Assembly (NCBI RefSeq): GCF_021213805.1
Contig: NZ_JAJQJI010000002.1
Location: 310,001-374,000, forward strand
DNA: 64,000 bases
Origin: Mycobacterium sp. MYCO198283
GTDB taxonomy: Bacteria > Actinomycetota > Actinomycetes > Mycobacteriales > Mycobacteriaceae
Direction: 5' to 3'
Both the position numbers and the translations under genes were made by a program. A model generated the notes under the pieces. That model was not told where the DNA came from. It was given only the letters and a program-made list of their open reading frames with translations, and made no database searches. How positions within the stretch are numbered: the stretch's first letter is position 1; each line of letters starts with the position of its first letter. This document shows positions 25,916-32,835 of the stretch, in pieces.

Positions 25916-26493
25916 CGGCGGGCTGCTGCTGTCCAGGTTGGTTCGCCCCAGGCAGCCGGGTCACTGCGGGCCGGGTCGATAATCTCCTCGACCCGGCATC
26001 GCTCGCCGCAACCGACGACCCAGGCCGCTTCCCAGCGCTCCTGCTCGTCCTGCCCCGCCTGGAGGGCCAGCACCCTTGCCTCCTCCAGGCCTGACTGAGC
26101 GGTGATGCCGCGCATGCCGTCCCGTACGGCAACGGCGTGATAGTGCGGCTTGCCATCCGCGGTAAGACGCGCGGCGGCGATGATGCTGTCGGCCAGGTCA
26201 ATGTTCCGGCCATCCGCGGCGGCGGCGAACAACTGCTCCTCGCTGAACGCGCACGTCCCGTCGCCCTGTTGGTGGCCGACCAACCGGCTCAGGATGAGCA
26301 CGTGCAGCACGTCTCTGTCGAGGTCGGGGTCGTTGAGGAAGTGGCTTTCGTGTAACTCGTCTATCACCCGTCCCACCTGCGCGAAGTCGCACTTGAGAGT
26401 GCCCGTGTCGTAGACAAGTACTCCGTCTCGGTGGGAGATGTGGTCGGGTAAGGGTGGCGAGCCAGGCGCGGGTGCGCCGTTGGTACGGGTCAT
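25912..26493 (-). CDS. hypothetical satellite protein
   Basis: The 193-residue acidic protein includes a helix-rich LDRDVLHVLILSRLVGHQQG region and many Asp/Glu. No domain is recognised. Its ATG overlaps the stop of the upstream gene (ATGA), placing it in the early operon after the replication gene. Confidence 0.65.
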   Translation of the reverse strand: MTRTNGAPAPGSPPLPDHISHRDGVLVYDTGTLKCDFAQVGRVIDELHESHFLNDPDLDRDVLHVLILSRLVGHQQGDGTCAFSEEQLFAAAADGRNIDLADSIIAAARLTADGKPHYHAVAVRDGMRGITAQSGLEEARVLALQAGQDEQERWEAAWVVGCGERCRVEEIIDPARSDPAAWGEPTWTAAARR

Positions 26494-26822
26494 CTGTATT
26501 CCCTTCTATCGGTTGGTGTTTCGTCACTCATCTCTGCGATGCGGGCAGCCACGGCGGCGGCCCGCAAGAGTTGCTCGCGTCGCTCCCGCATGGCGGGTGT
26601 GGTGAGCCGGTCGTTCTTTCGAATTAGGGTGCACTCCGCGCAGCAGCTGGTGCGGTTGGTGCGCAACAGCTGCGTGCCGCAGTCGTCACAGCGCCTCACG
26701 CTGGCCACCTGCCGTGCGTGGCGCCATGGCGCAATGGTGTTGCGCCTGTTGGCATTGCGCCATGGCGCCAGCGCTGTATGGCCTCCAGCGTCGCCGTAGT
26801 CGCCCGCCGGGCACGGCCACAC
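26490..26822 (-). CDS. small zinc-finger-like satellite protein
   Basis: A GTG at 26822 gives 110 residues containing a CDDCGTQLL and SCCAEC zinc-knuckle pair and a basic C-terminal helix. The large inverted repeat at 26719-26770 lies in its first third and encodes the twin segments LAPWRNAN and IAPWRHAR. A shorter start just before the zinc knuckle is possible, which would leave the inverted repeat untranslated. The frame is supported by the ATGA overlap with the next gene. Confidence 0.5.
   Translation of the reverse strand: MWPCPAGDYGDAGGHTALAPWRNANRRNTIAPWRHARQVASVRRCDDCGTQLLRTNRTSCCAECTLIRKNDRLTTPAMRERREQLLRAAAVAARIAEMSDETPTDRREYR
26719..26770. repeat. 18-bp perfect inverted repeat
   Basis: Arms 26719-26736 and 26753-26770 are perfect reverse complements around a 16-base loop. 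Each arm contains TGGCGCCATGGCGC. The RNA hairpin on either strand would be very stable. It lies about 450 bases from the iterons, so it could be a second-strand or primase signal, a terminator, or an operator. Confidence 0.6.
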
Positions 26823-26874
26823 CAGGTGGACCCCGTTAGGCCGCCAGCTTTGACGTGGGGCCGCAATGCCGCGC

Positions 26875-27621
26875 TCACAGAGCCGCCGCCTGGTGGCCCA
26901 CCACGCTGTGGTCGCACTTGCGCCCCGTGCCATCCGGTAGGTCCTCGACACCCCGGCCCTCGCACCTGGGGCAGTTCTCCCGCAGCGCCCTCGCGGCGGC
27001 TGCCGCCTCCGCAGCTGCGCGCTCCTGCTCGCTGTCCCACTGCTCGCACCGCTTGCGGGCTCGTAGGCAGCCGCCGCAGTTGTCCGTCGTCCCGTCCGGC
27101 ATGTGCTTCGAGCAGTAGGGGTCTGGGCGTGTGCGCTCGCGCGCGCCCGCGCGCAACACACCTGTAGAAGTACCTGTAGAAGTACCTGTAGGGGTGCATT
27201 GCTGCAGGTCAGAGGCCACTTTGTGTAACGCTGGCGTACCAGGTTTCACACGCTGGCGTACCAGGTTTTGCACGCTGGCGTACCGGGTTTCCTCGGAAAC
27301 CTGCTCCGCTGGCGTACCAGGTTTCGGCGGCCCGGCAAGGCTGTGCGCCCGCTTCGCAAACTGCGCACGGCCACCGCCTGACCGCGATGTCTCCACCAGG
27401 TAGCCCATCTGGACGAGCCGCGCGAGCAACTGCTTGAGCCGCGTTACAGACAGACCGCTTGGCGGCACCGCAGCGAGCGTGGTCAATGGCACCTCCCAGC
27501 CGGTGCCGTCAGCCCGCGTGAACTCGACGCATATGGCCGCGCCTATCCGCGCCTCCCTGTCGGTGAACCGCGGGTCGCGCAGCAAGGCCTTGAGCCAGCC
27601 GAATTTGTCGAAGCCACTCAC
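26875..27621 (-). CDS. winged-helix replication-initiator-like protein
   Basis: From the GTG at 27621 the protein is 248 residues. The N-terminal 90 residues form a winged helix-turn-helix (FDKFGWLKALLRDPRFTDRE through LLARLVQMGYLVETS), as in phage replication initiators. A low-complexity middle is encoded by the iteron and tandem-repeat DNA. The C-terminus has zinc-knuckle Cys pairs (CGGCLRARKRC and CPRCEGRG). Four 19-bp iterons lie inside the gene, the arrangement of lambda O. A TTG start at 27648 is the alternative. The Rep role is inferred. Confidence 0.65.
   Translation of the reverse strand: MSGFDKFGWLKALLRDPRFTDREARIGAAICVEFTRADGTGWEVPLTTLAAVPPSGLSVTRLKQLLARLVQMGYLVETSRSGGGRAQFAKRAHSLAGPPKPGTPAEQVSEETRYASVQNLVRQRVKPGTPALHKVASDLQQCTPTGTSTGTSTGVLRAGARERTRPDPYCSKHMPDGTTDNCGGCLRARKRCEQWDSEQERAAAEAAAAARALRENCPRCEGRGVEDLPDGTGRKCDHSVVGHQAAAL
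27161..27192. repeat. 12-bp tandem repeat
   Basis: CCTGTAGAAGTA occurs at 27161-27172 and 27173-27184, with a partial third copy to 27192. It is less GC-rich than its surroundings and sits beside the iterons, as an unwinding region would. In the gene it encodes repeated Thr-Gly-Thr-Ser. Confidence 0.6.
27228..27324. repeat. four iterons, candidate replication origin
   Basis: ACGCTGGCGTACCAGGTTT occurs at 27228-27246 and 27250-27268 exactly, and at 27272-27290 and 27306-27324 with one mismatch each. The first three are spaced 22 bp apart, the fourth 34 bp. The copies lie inside the initiator-like gene but in all three reading frames, so the DNA rather than the protein is conserved. Confidence 0.8.
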
Positions 27622-27745
27622 CCGGGCGCCGCCTTGGTTGCCGGGCAATGTCGGGCGTGTGTGTCATGCTGGGCGCGTCTCCCCAGACGCTTTGCAGGCC
27701 GCCGCGCTCCCAGCGGGCGGCTTGCTTGCGTTGGTGGGCTATTAC

Positions 27746-27913
27746 TCACCGGGCACCACCGCCGGTGCGCAGCAGGGCCGCCAGGCGCTCGACCTGCTCG
27801 TCTGCCAGTGGCGGCGCTTGGGCGACATTGCGCCGCACAGCGTCTCGGCACTCTGGGGAAAGCCTCGCCAGCCACGGCGGCAGGTGTTCGCCGGCCCTTT
27901 CCGCGGCGGTCAT
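27746..27913 (-). CDS. 55-residue satellite protein
   Basis: A small helical protein (HLPPWLARLSPECRDAVRRN) starts at ATG overlapping the excisionase stop (ATGA). No family is recognised. It is coupled to the excisionase-like gene and may act with it in excision or early control. Confidence 0.65.
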   Translation of the reverse strand: MTAAERAGEHLPPWLARLSPECRDAVRRNVAQAPPLADEQVERLAALLRTGGGAR

Positions 27914-28098
27914 CGGGTGCCGCCGTTGGCCATGAATTGCTCCAGGTCGGACAGCCGGATGCGCAGCCGCCTGCCCACGCGGAAGCTGTGCAGGCTGCCG
28001 GTTTCGAGCAGCTTGTAGAGGGTGTTGAGGCTGCAGCCGAGAGCGTTGGCCGCCTGCTGGGTACTGAGGGTCTGCGGGGCGATGCCGTCCACGGGCAT
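27910..28098 (-). CDS. excisionase/recombination-directionality HTH protein
   Basis: The 62-residue protein is a single MerR/excisionase-type winged helix: LSTQQAANALGCSLNTLYKL followed by FRVGRRLRIRLSDLEQFM. Such proteins bend att DNA or act as recombination directionality factors; serine-integrase RDFs vary, and this type is the best candidate in the element. It is the first gene of the minus-strand operon, with about 280 bases of non-coding DNA upstream. It may also be the operon's regulator. Confidence 0.75.
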   Translation of the reverse strand: MPVDGIAPQTLSTQQAANALGCSLNTLYKLLETGSLHSFRVGRRLRIRLSDLEQFMANGGTR

Positions 28099-28249
28099 GG
28101 GACCGCCTTTCGGTGTTAACCGTCTGACGGCCCCTTGTGGGCTGGCTGCTGAGCGTGACGTGGTTGGGGTGGGTGGTGTTTAGTTGTGGCACGGACGGTA
28201 CCAGGCAGTGGTGCGCGTCTCTGTTGAAAGCTGTTGCGTTACAGGGGAT

Positions 28250-28265
28250 GCCAAGCGCGCTTGGC
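28250..28265. promoter_or_regulatory. 16-bp palindromic operator candidate
   Basis: GCCAAGCGCGCTTGGC is a perfect palindrome in the 279-base non-coding region (28099-28377) between the excisionase-like gene and the integrase. That region should contain the early promoter. A one-mismatch copy lies at 24202, before the capsid gene. Confidence 0.5.
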
Positions 28266-28377
28266 GCGGCTTACCTGGGAGTTGGCACCTGGTGCAGAGT
28301 TCCGTACGTGTGGGGCTGCGGCGTGTTGCCCTCTACCAGGTCGCTACACAGATCAGCGCGCCCGGCAGCAACTCGGG

Positions 28378-29853
28378 CTACGCGGCGGGACCGCGCCAGT
28401 CGATGCGGATGCAGTCCGGTTTGAAGTACGCGCCGCCTGGTGCGCGGCCAAACGGGGCGGGCAGGATCGTCACGTCGCACAGCAGCCGCAGCACCTCCCG
28501 GCGGGCGCCCAGGGACAGCCCGCCCGCACGGTCACCGTCAGGGCCGCCAGGCCCGAACCACACCAGGCCCACGTCCGCACCGGTGGTGAACTGCGCCAGC
28601 GGGCTGCTGGTGCCCGCCTGCGCCAGCTGGCTCTCTACGGCGTCGATGCGTGCCCGCGCGTCTGCGGTGATGGTGGCCAGCTGCGCCCGCGTGATCTCCC
28701 CGGCGGTGAACATCTGGGCGGCCTCCGTGAGCAGGTCGCGCTTGGCGGCCAACTCGGTGCGCAGCTTGGGTGCGTCCACATGTCCCTGGTCCAGGGCCTT
28801 GGTGATGCGGCGAAGCACCTTGGGGTCGCTCAGGCGCTCCACCAGCGTGGCCTCCACGTAGGCGTCCAGCAGGGGGGCGTCCCGGCCCACGTGGGTGGCG
28901 GGGTCCCCCTTGATGCGGTTGGCGCAGCGGTACCGCTTGCGGCCCTCCGTGGTGAGGCGGGCACGCATGTGCTCAGCGGAGCCGCACACCCCGCAGTGGT
29001 AGATGCCGCTGCCCAGCCACTTCACGGCACCGCCCACGTGGTTGGTGCGCCGCGCGGGGTCAGTAAGGGTGCGGTGCACCTTGTGCCAAACGTCGGGCGC
29101 GATGATCGCCGGCCACTCGGCCTCCCCCACGATTTCCCCACGGTAGGAGCACAATCCGGCCTGCCGGGGGCTGATGAGCGCGCTGCGCAGGGTGGCGCTG
29201 ACCCATGGCTTGCTGCCGGTGGTGGTGGGCACCTTTCGGGCGTTGAGGTCGGCCACGACGGCGCGCAGCGAGATGCCCTCTGCGATCTGCTCCGCGGCCT
29301 TGCGTAGCTCCGCAGCCTCGGCCTCCCGTGGCGTGAGACCGTCAGGTTCCCAGCCGTAGCAGCGGCGCCCGCCGTGCCAGCCGCCACGCTTCACGGCGCG
29401 CTGCTCGTTGGCGGCGCGCACGCGGCTGGCCCGGTGCTCGGACTCGTAGCGGCTGAACCCTCCCACCACACGGGCGTTCAACCTACCCGCGGGGGTGGAC
29501 AGGTCCCACTGCCCGGCCTGCACGGTGTGGGTGGTGACGCCGTGCGCCTCCGAGAGGTCGATGTACGTCTCTAGCTCCCTGGGGCTGCGGTGCAGCCGGT
29601 CAGGGTGCCAGGCCAGCACGCCTGTGATGAGGCCGCTGCGCATGGCGGCCAGCAGCGCCTCGTAGTCCGGTCTCCGCTTGCCGCTGTAGGCGCTAACGTC
29701 GTTGTCGGCGTATACCTTAATCACGTTCCAGCCCAACCGATTTGCCAACGCGCGGCAATCGGCTTCCTGGCGCTCCACGCCCAGTCCGGCGCCGGTCTTG
29801 TCCCGGCTGATTCTGCAGTAGATGGCCGCGTTGGCGGCGGTGCGTGTACCCAC
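28378..29853 (-). CDS. large serine integrase
   Basis: The 491-residue enzyme has the resolvase catalytic domain with nucleophile Ser16 in AIYCRISRDKTG and the conserved GVLAWHPDRLHRSPRE. The Recombinase domain covers about 170-280 (GWEPDGLTPREAEA). A zinc ribbon (YHCGVCGSAEHM, YRCANRI) and a coiled-coil region follow. It integrates the element by recombining attP with attB in eccC4. Its GTG start lies three bases after the stop of the truncated eccC4 5' part, so in the integrated state it is transcribed, and probably translationally helped, from the eccC4 promoter. All catalytic features look intact. Confidence 0.95.
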   Translation of the reverse strand: MGTRTAANAAIYCRISRDKTGAGLGVERQEADCRALANRLGWNVIKVYADNDVSAYSGKRRPDYEALLAAMRSGLITGVLAWHPDRLHRSPRELETYIDLSEAHGVTTHTVQAGQWDLSTPAGRLNARVVGGFSRYESEHRASRVRAANEQRAVKRGGWHGGRRCYGWEPDGLTPREAEAAELRKAAEQIAEGISLRAVVADLNARKVPTTTGSKPWVSATLRSALISPRQAGLCSYRGEIVGEAEWPAIIAPDVWHKVHRTLTDPARRTNHVGGAVKWLGSGIYHCGVCGSAEHMRARLTTEGRKRYRCANRIKGDPATHVGRDAPLLDAYVEATLVERLSDPKVLRRITKALDQGHVDAPKLRTELAAKRDLLTEAAQMFTAGEITRAQLATITADARARIDAVESQLAQAGTSSPLAQFTTGADVGLVWFGPGGPDGDRAGGLSLGARREVLRLLCDVTILPAPFGRAPGGAYFKPDCIRIDWRGPAA

Positions 29854-29856
29854 GGC

Positions 29857-31350
29857 TTAATTGTGTACTAACTGCCGGACAGGATTCCCCGATCCCGTGG
29901 CGCCGACGCAGAGCCCGTGCGGCCCCATGCCGTGCTCGGCGGCCTCCTTGAGGTCGAGTTCGACGACGGCTCCGGCGGCCGTCACGCCGATCGGCACCCG
30001 TAACCGGTTGCGCGGCGGTTGGTCCCGCCACCGCGCGGCGGGATCGAAGCCGGCGGGGTCGGGCAGGTCGACCAGCGCCGTCCAGTCCGGCCGCTCGGCG
30101 GACGCCGATGCGCCCGTGACACCGGCGGCGGGCGGACGGTAGCGCGCGAGGCGGCGGGCGCACACCGCCGCTTCGGGCAGGCTCAGCTGGTCGGGTCGGG
30201 CGAACCGCTCCGCCCCGTCGATCGTCCGGACCGCGAGCGACTCGGCGTCGACGGTGAGCCGAATGCCGTTGCGGGAGGCGATGTCCCCACACCGCTCACC
30301 GATCTCGACGACGGTGACTCCGGCGGCGCCCCCGCCTGCCACGCTGCGTTCGGTCCCCAGCACCGCACCCGGCTCGGCGGCGTCGACGAGGACCAGGAGA
30401 TGGGGCACGTCGCCGCTGTGCCCGCCGAACGCGGGCCGGCCGGCGAGCGTGTCGCCGAGCGTCGACTCCGCCGCCCGCAAGCTCGGGAACATGAGCCGCC
30501 GCGCTCCGCAATCGTCTGCGGCCCGGTCGAATTGGTGGTGCGGCAGCCACTTCAGCCAGTCCCAGTGCGGCAGCCGAAGCCGGTCGACCACTGCGACCAC
30601 GACCAAGTCCCGCGGGCTGTGCCACACCGCCGCCTGGCAGACCACGGCCCGCAGCATCCCGCGCGCCGCCTGGGCGTCGCCGGTGACGGCGACCGCGGCG
30701 AGGTCGCGCAGCGCCAGCGAGATCGGGACGTCGGGGACGGCGGTATGCGCCTGCACGAACTCCCGCAGCGCCATCGCGCCGACCGGTTCGAGGTCGTCGA
30801 CGGGCCCCAGCTCCGGCGGCAGCAGTCGGGCGGCCAGCCGCTGCGGCCCGGTGCCGACGCGCACGCTCATGAAGTCGGAGTCCGCCACGCTGCGCTCCCA
30901 CATCCGCCGGTCGCCGGCGAAGGTCCACAGCGTCGCCGGATCGGGATGCAGCCAACGCAGCGACGCCCGCTGCGCCTCGGCGACCTCTACGGCCCGGTCG
31001 CGCTGCGTCGCCAGGTAGCGCAGGTAGTCGCGGCGCTCGCCGTCGAGGTCGGCCGTCGACCCGCCGCGGCCCTGCTGGGCGAGCATGCCGACCGTCGAGA
31101 CGAGCATCATGACCGGGAACAACAACGTCATCGGACTGCGGGACGCCGCCGCGCCGGAGGTCAGGAACACCGCGCCCGTCCCGAGTACCGCCGCCACCAT
31201 CACCAAGCCCATGAGCCGGGTGCGCAGCGGCGCCGGCGACGGGCGCGGCGGGTCGGGCGGGGCGGCGAGCACGATGTCGTCGAGCGGCACCGGCGGCACG
31301 GCCAACCGAGGCCCCGGCACCACCACCGGCTGGGCACCATTGTGCGACAA
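29857..31350 (-). pseudogene. eccC4: eccC4, 5' part (split by integrated element)
   Basis: This part encodes the N-terminus of EccC4: a proline-rich start, two membrane segments at about 46-68 and 74-92, the cytoplasmic stalk or DUF domain, and domain 1 up to GLCVGATGSG of the Walker A. There the frame runs into element DNA and ends after nine foreign residues. I chose the TTG at 31350 because GGAGG lies seven bases before it; a GTG one codon upstream is possible. The product would be membrane-anchored but lack every complete ATPase site. It could be dominant negative if made. Confidence 0.92.
29865..29906. other. attL-type junction of the satellite
   Basis: The minus strand reads eccC4 GGATCGGGGAA and then element TCCTGTCC. 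The inferred AA crossover dinucleotide is complementary to 29885-29886. Element-side arms at the two junctions form an imperfect inverted repeat, as attP sites of serine integrases do. Confidence 0.75.
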
Positions 31351-31381
31351 CACATCACCTCCGCATCGACCCGTCCCGCCG

Positions 31382-31470
31382 ACGCTAGGGACACCGCGGC
31401 AGGGCCGGCAAAGCGTTATCCACAGCGCTGCGGATCGGTGCACCGGCGCGGCGCAGGCGTCGCCTAGCGT
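31382..31470. promoter_or_regulatory. divergent eccC4/eccD4 promoter pair
   Basis: TAGCGT occurs on the minus strand at 31382-31387 and on the plus strand at 31465-31470, each about 30 bases from the eccC4 and eccD4 starts. The symmetry suggests shared control of the two ESX-4 arms. ESX-4 genes respond to SigM in M. tuberculosis, but I cannot assign the sigma factor here. Confidence 0.45.
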
Positions 31471-31500
31471 GAGGAGACGCCAATCACGGGGGGGTGACCG

Positions 31501-32835
31501 GTGTCCGAGATGCAGGTGCCGAATACGTTGAGCCGCTTGACCATCGCGCACGGCGCGACGGCCGTCGACCTGGCGCTGCCCGCCGGCGTGCCGGTTGTCG
31601 AGCTGCTGCCGCCGATCGTCGACATGCTGCACCGCCGGCCGGGTGCGCCGCGGTGGCAGGCCGGCGGGCGGTGGCAGCTCAGCCGGCCGGGACAACCGCC
31701 GCTAAACGTGTTCGCCACGCTGGCCGGCAGCGCGGTCGCCGACGGCGAACTGCTGGTGCTGGACACGGCAGCGCAGCACCACCGCGGGCCGGTGTTCGAT
31801 GCTGTCGCCGAGACGGTCGCCCGCGCGTCGACGCGCGCCTTTGACGAGCACAGCGCGCGGCGGCTCGCCGACATGGCGGCGGTGCTCTTCACCGCGCTGA
31901 GCGCCGTCGTCACGGTGATCGCCGCGGGGCGGCAGCCCGACCCGGGTCTCGCGGTCGCGCCGGCCGTCTTCGCGATCACCTCGCTCGCGGCCGCCGGGGT
32001 GGCGCGCCGCCGCTGCGGCACCCCGATCGCCGTCCTGCCCTGGTGCAGCGTGGTGTTCGCCGGCGCTGCCGGTGCCACCGCGGTGCCCGGATCGCCGGGT
32101 TCGGCGCACGCGGTGCTGGCGGCGGTGGCTGCCGGGTGCGCGGCGGTGGTCGCGGCGCGACTGCGCGAACTGTCCGCGGTTGCTGCGCTCGCCGTCGTGA
32201 TGACCGCCGGGGCGATCGCCGCGGCGGCCGCGCTCGACACGTCGATCGGTGTGCCGTGGCGCAGCAGCGCGCCGGTGGTCGCGATCGGCGGCGTACTGCT
32301 GCTGGCGGCGGCGCCCGCGATGGCGTTGCGCGCAGGTGGCACGCCGCTGCCGACCGCGCATCCCGTCACACCACCGGACGCCGAGCTCGCCACGGCCGCG
32401 GCCCGGACCAGGACGCTGTTCACCGGGCTGGTGTGCGGCGCGGCGGCCACCGCGGCGGCCGGAAGCGGGTTGACGGTGCTCACCGCCGACGGTCACCTGG
32501 CCGCGATGCTGTGCGGTGCCACCGTGTCCGCCGCGCTGCTGCTGCGGTCGCGGTCGCACACCGACGCGGTGCAGCGCATCGCGGTCACCGCGGCCGGCGG
32601 TGCGCCCGCCGTGGTGCTGGCCGGCACCGCACTCCCCGCGCCGTGGGCCGCCGTCGCCGCTGGGGTCGCCGCGGCGGGCGCACTGGCGCTCGGCTACCTG
32701 CGGTCGGCCCCGGTGACACCGGTGGGCCGTCGCGCCGTGGACCTCGTCGAATACGCCGCGGTCGCGGTGGCGGTCCCGATCGCGTGGTGGGCCGCCGGCG
32801 TGTTCGACGCGCTGCTGCGACTGGACGTGCGGTGA
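31501..32835 (+). CDS. eccD4: ESX-4 membrane channel protein EccD4
   Basis: EccD forms the ring of the inner-membrane pore of type VII systems. The 444-residue protein has an N-terminal ubiquitin-like domain of about 95 residues (LSRLTIAHGATAVDLALPAG). About eleven hydrophobic segments then run from residue 120 to the end (for example MAAVLFTALSAVVTVIAAG). The GTG at 31501 follows a G-rich site. It is divergent from eccC4 and overlaps mycP4 by four bases. Confidence 0.93.
   Translation: MSEMQVPNTLSRLTIAHGATAVDLALPAGVPVVELLPPIVDMLHRRPGAPRWQAGGRWQLSRPGQPPLNVFATLAGSAVADGELLVLDTAAQHHRGPVFDAVAETVARASTRAFDEHSARRLADMAAVLFTALSAVVTVIAAGRQPDPGLAVAPAVFAITSLAAAGVARRRCGTPIAVLPWCSVVFAGAAGATAVPGSPGSAHAVLAAVAAGCAAVVAARLRELSAVAALAVVMTAGAIAAAAALDTSIGVPWRSSAPVVAIGGVLLLAAAPAMALRAGGTPLPTAHPVTPPDAELATAAARTRTLFTGLVCGAAATAAAGSGLTVLTADGHLAAMLCGATVSAALLLRSRSHTDAVQRIAVTAAGGAPAVVLAGTALPAPWAAVAAGVAAAGALALGYLRSAPVTPVGRRAVDLVEYAAVAVAVPIAWWAAGVFDALLRLDVR

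Larger units (their letters stand above)
20352..29886. mobile_element. 9.5-kb phiRv1-like phage satellite in eccC4
   Basis: The element is 9,533 bp between crossover points. From the integrase end it holds: large serine integrase, excisionase-like HTH, a 55-residue protein, replication initiator with iterons, five small unknown or HNH genes, HK97 major capsid, two small proteins, a possible small terminase, and a lone plus-strand gene at the other end. There is no portal, large terminase, protease, tail, lysis or repressor gene, so it must depend on a helper to form particles. Size, serine integrase and a lone capsid recall phiRv1/phiRv2 of M. tuberculosis. Target site and gene set differ. 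Confidence 0.85.

Noticed and set aside
26719..26770. Inverted repeat as ends of a small transposon
   Set aside because: The arms are only 16 bases apart with no transposase between or beside them.
27228..27324. CRISPR-like interpretation of the four repeats
   Set aside because: Spacers are only 3-15 bp, there are no cas genes and the repeats lie within a coding region. Iterons fit better.
28137..28424. 95-codon plus-strand frame in the gap between excisionase and integrase
   Set aside because: It has no ribosome site, overlaps the end of the integrase gene and has a composition unlike a protein. The region is better read as regulatory.
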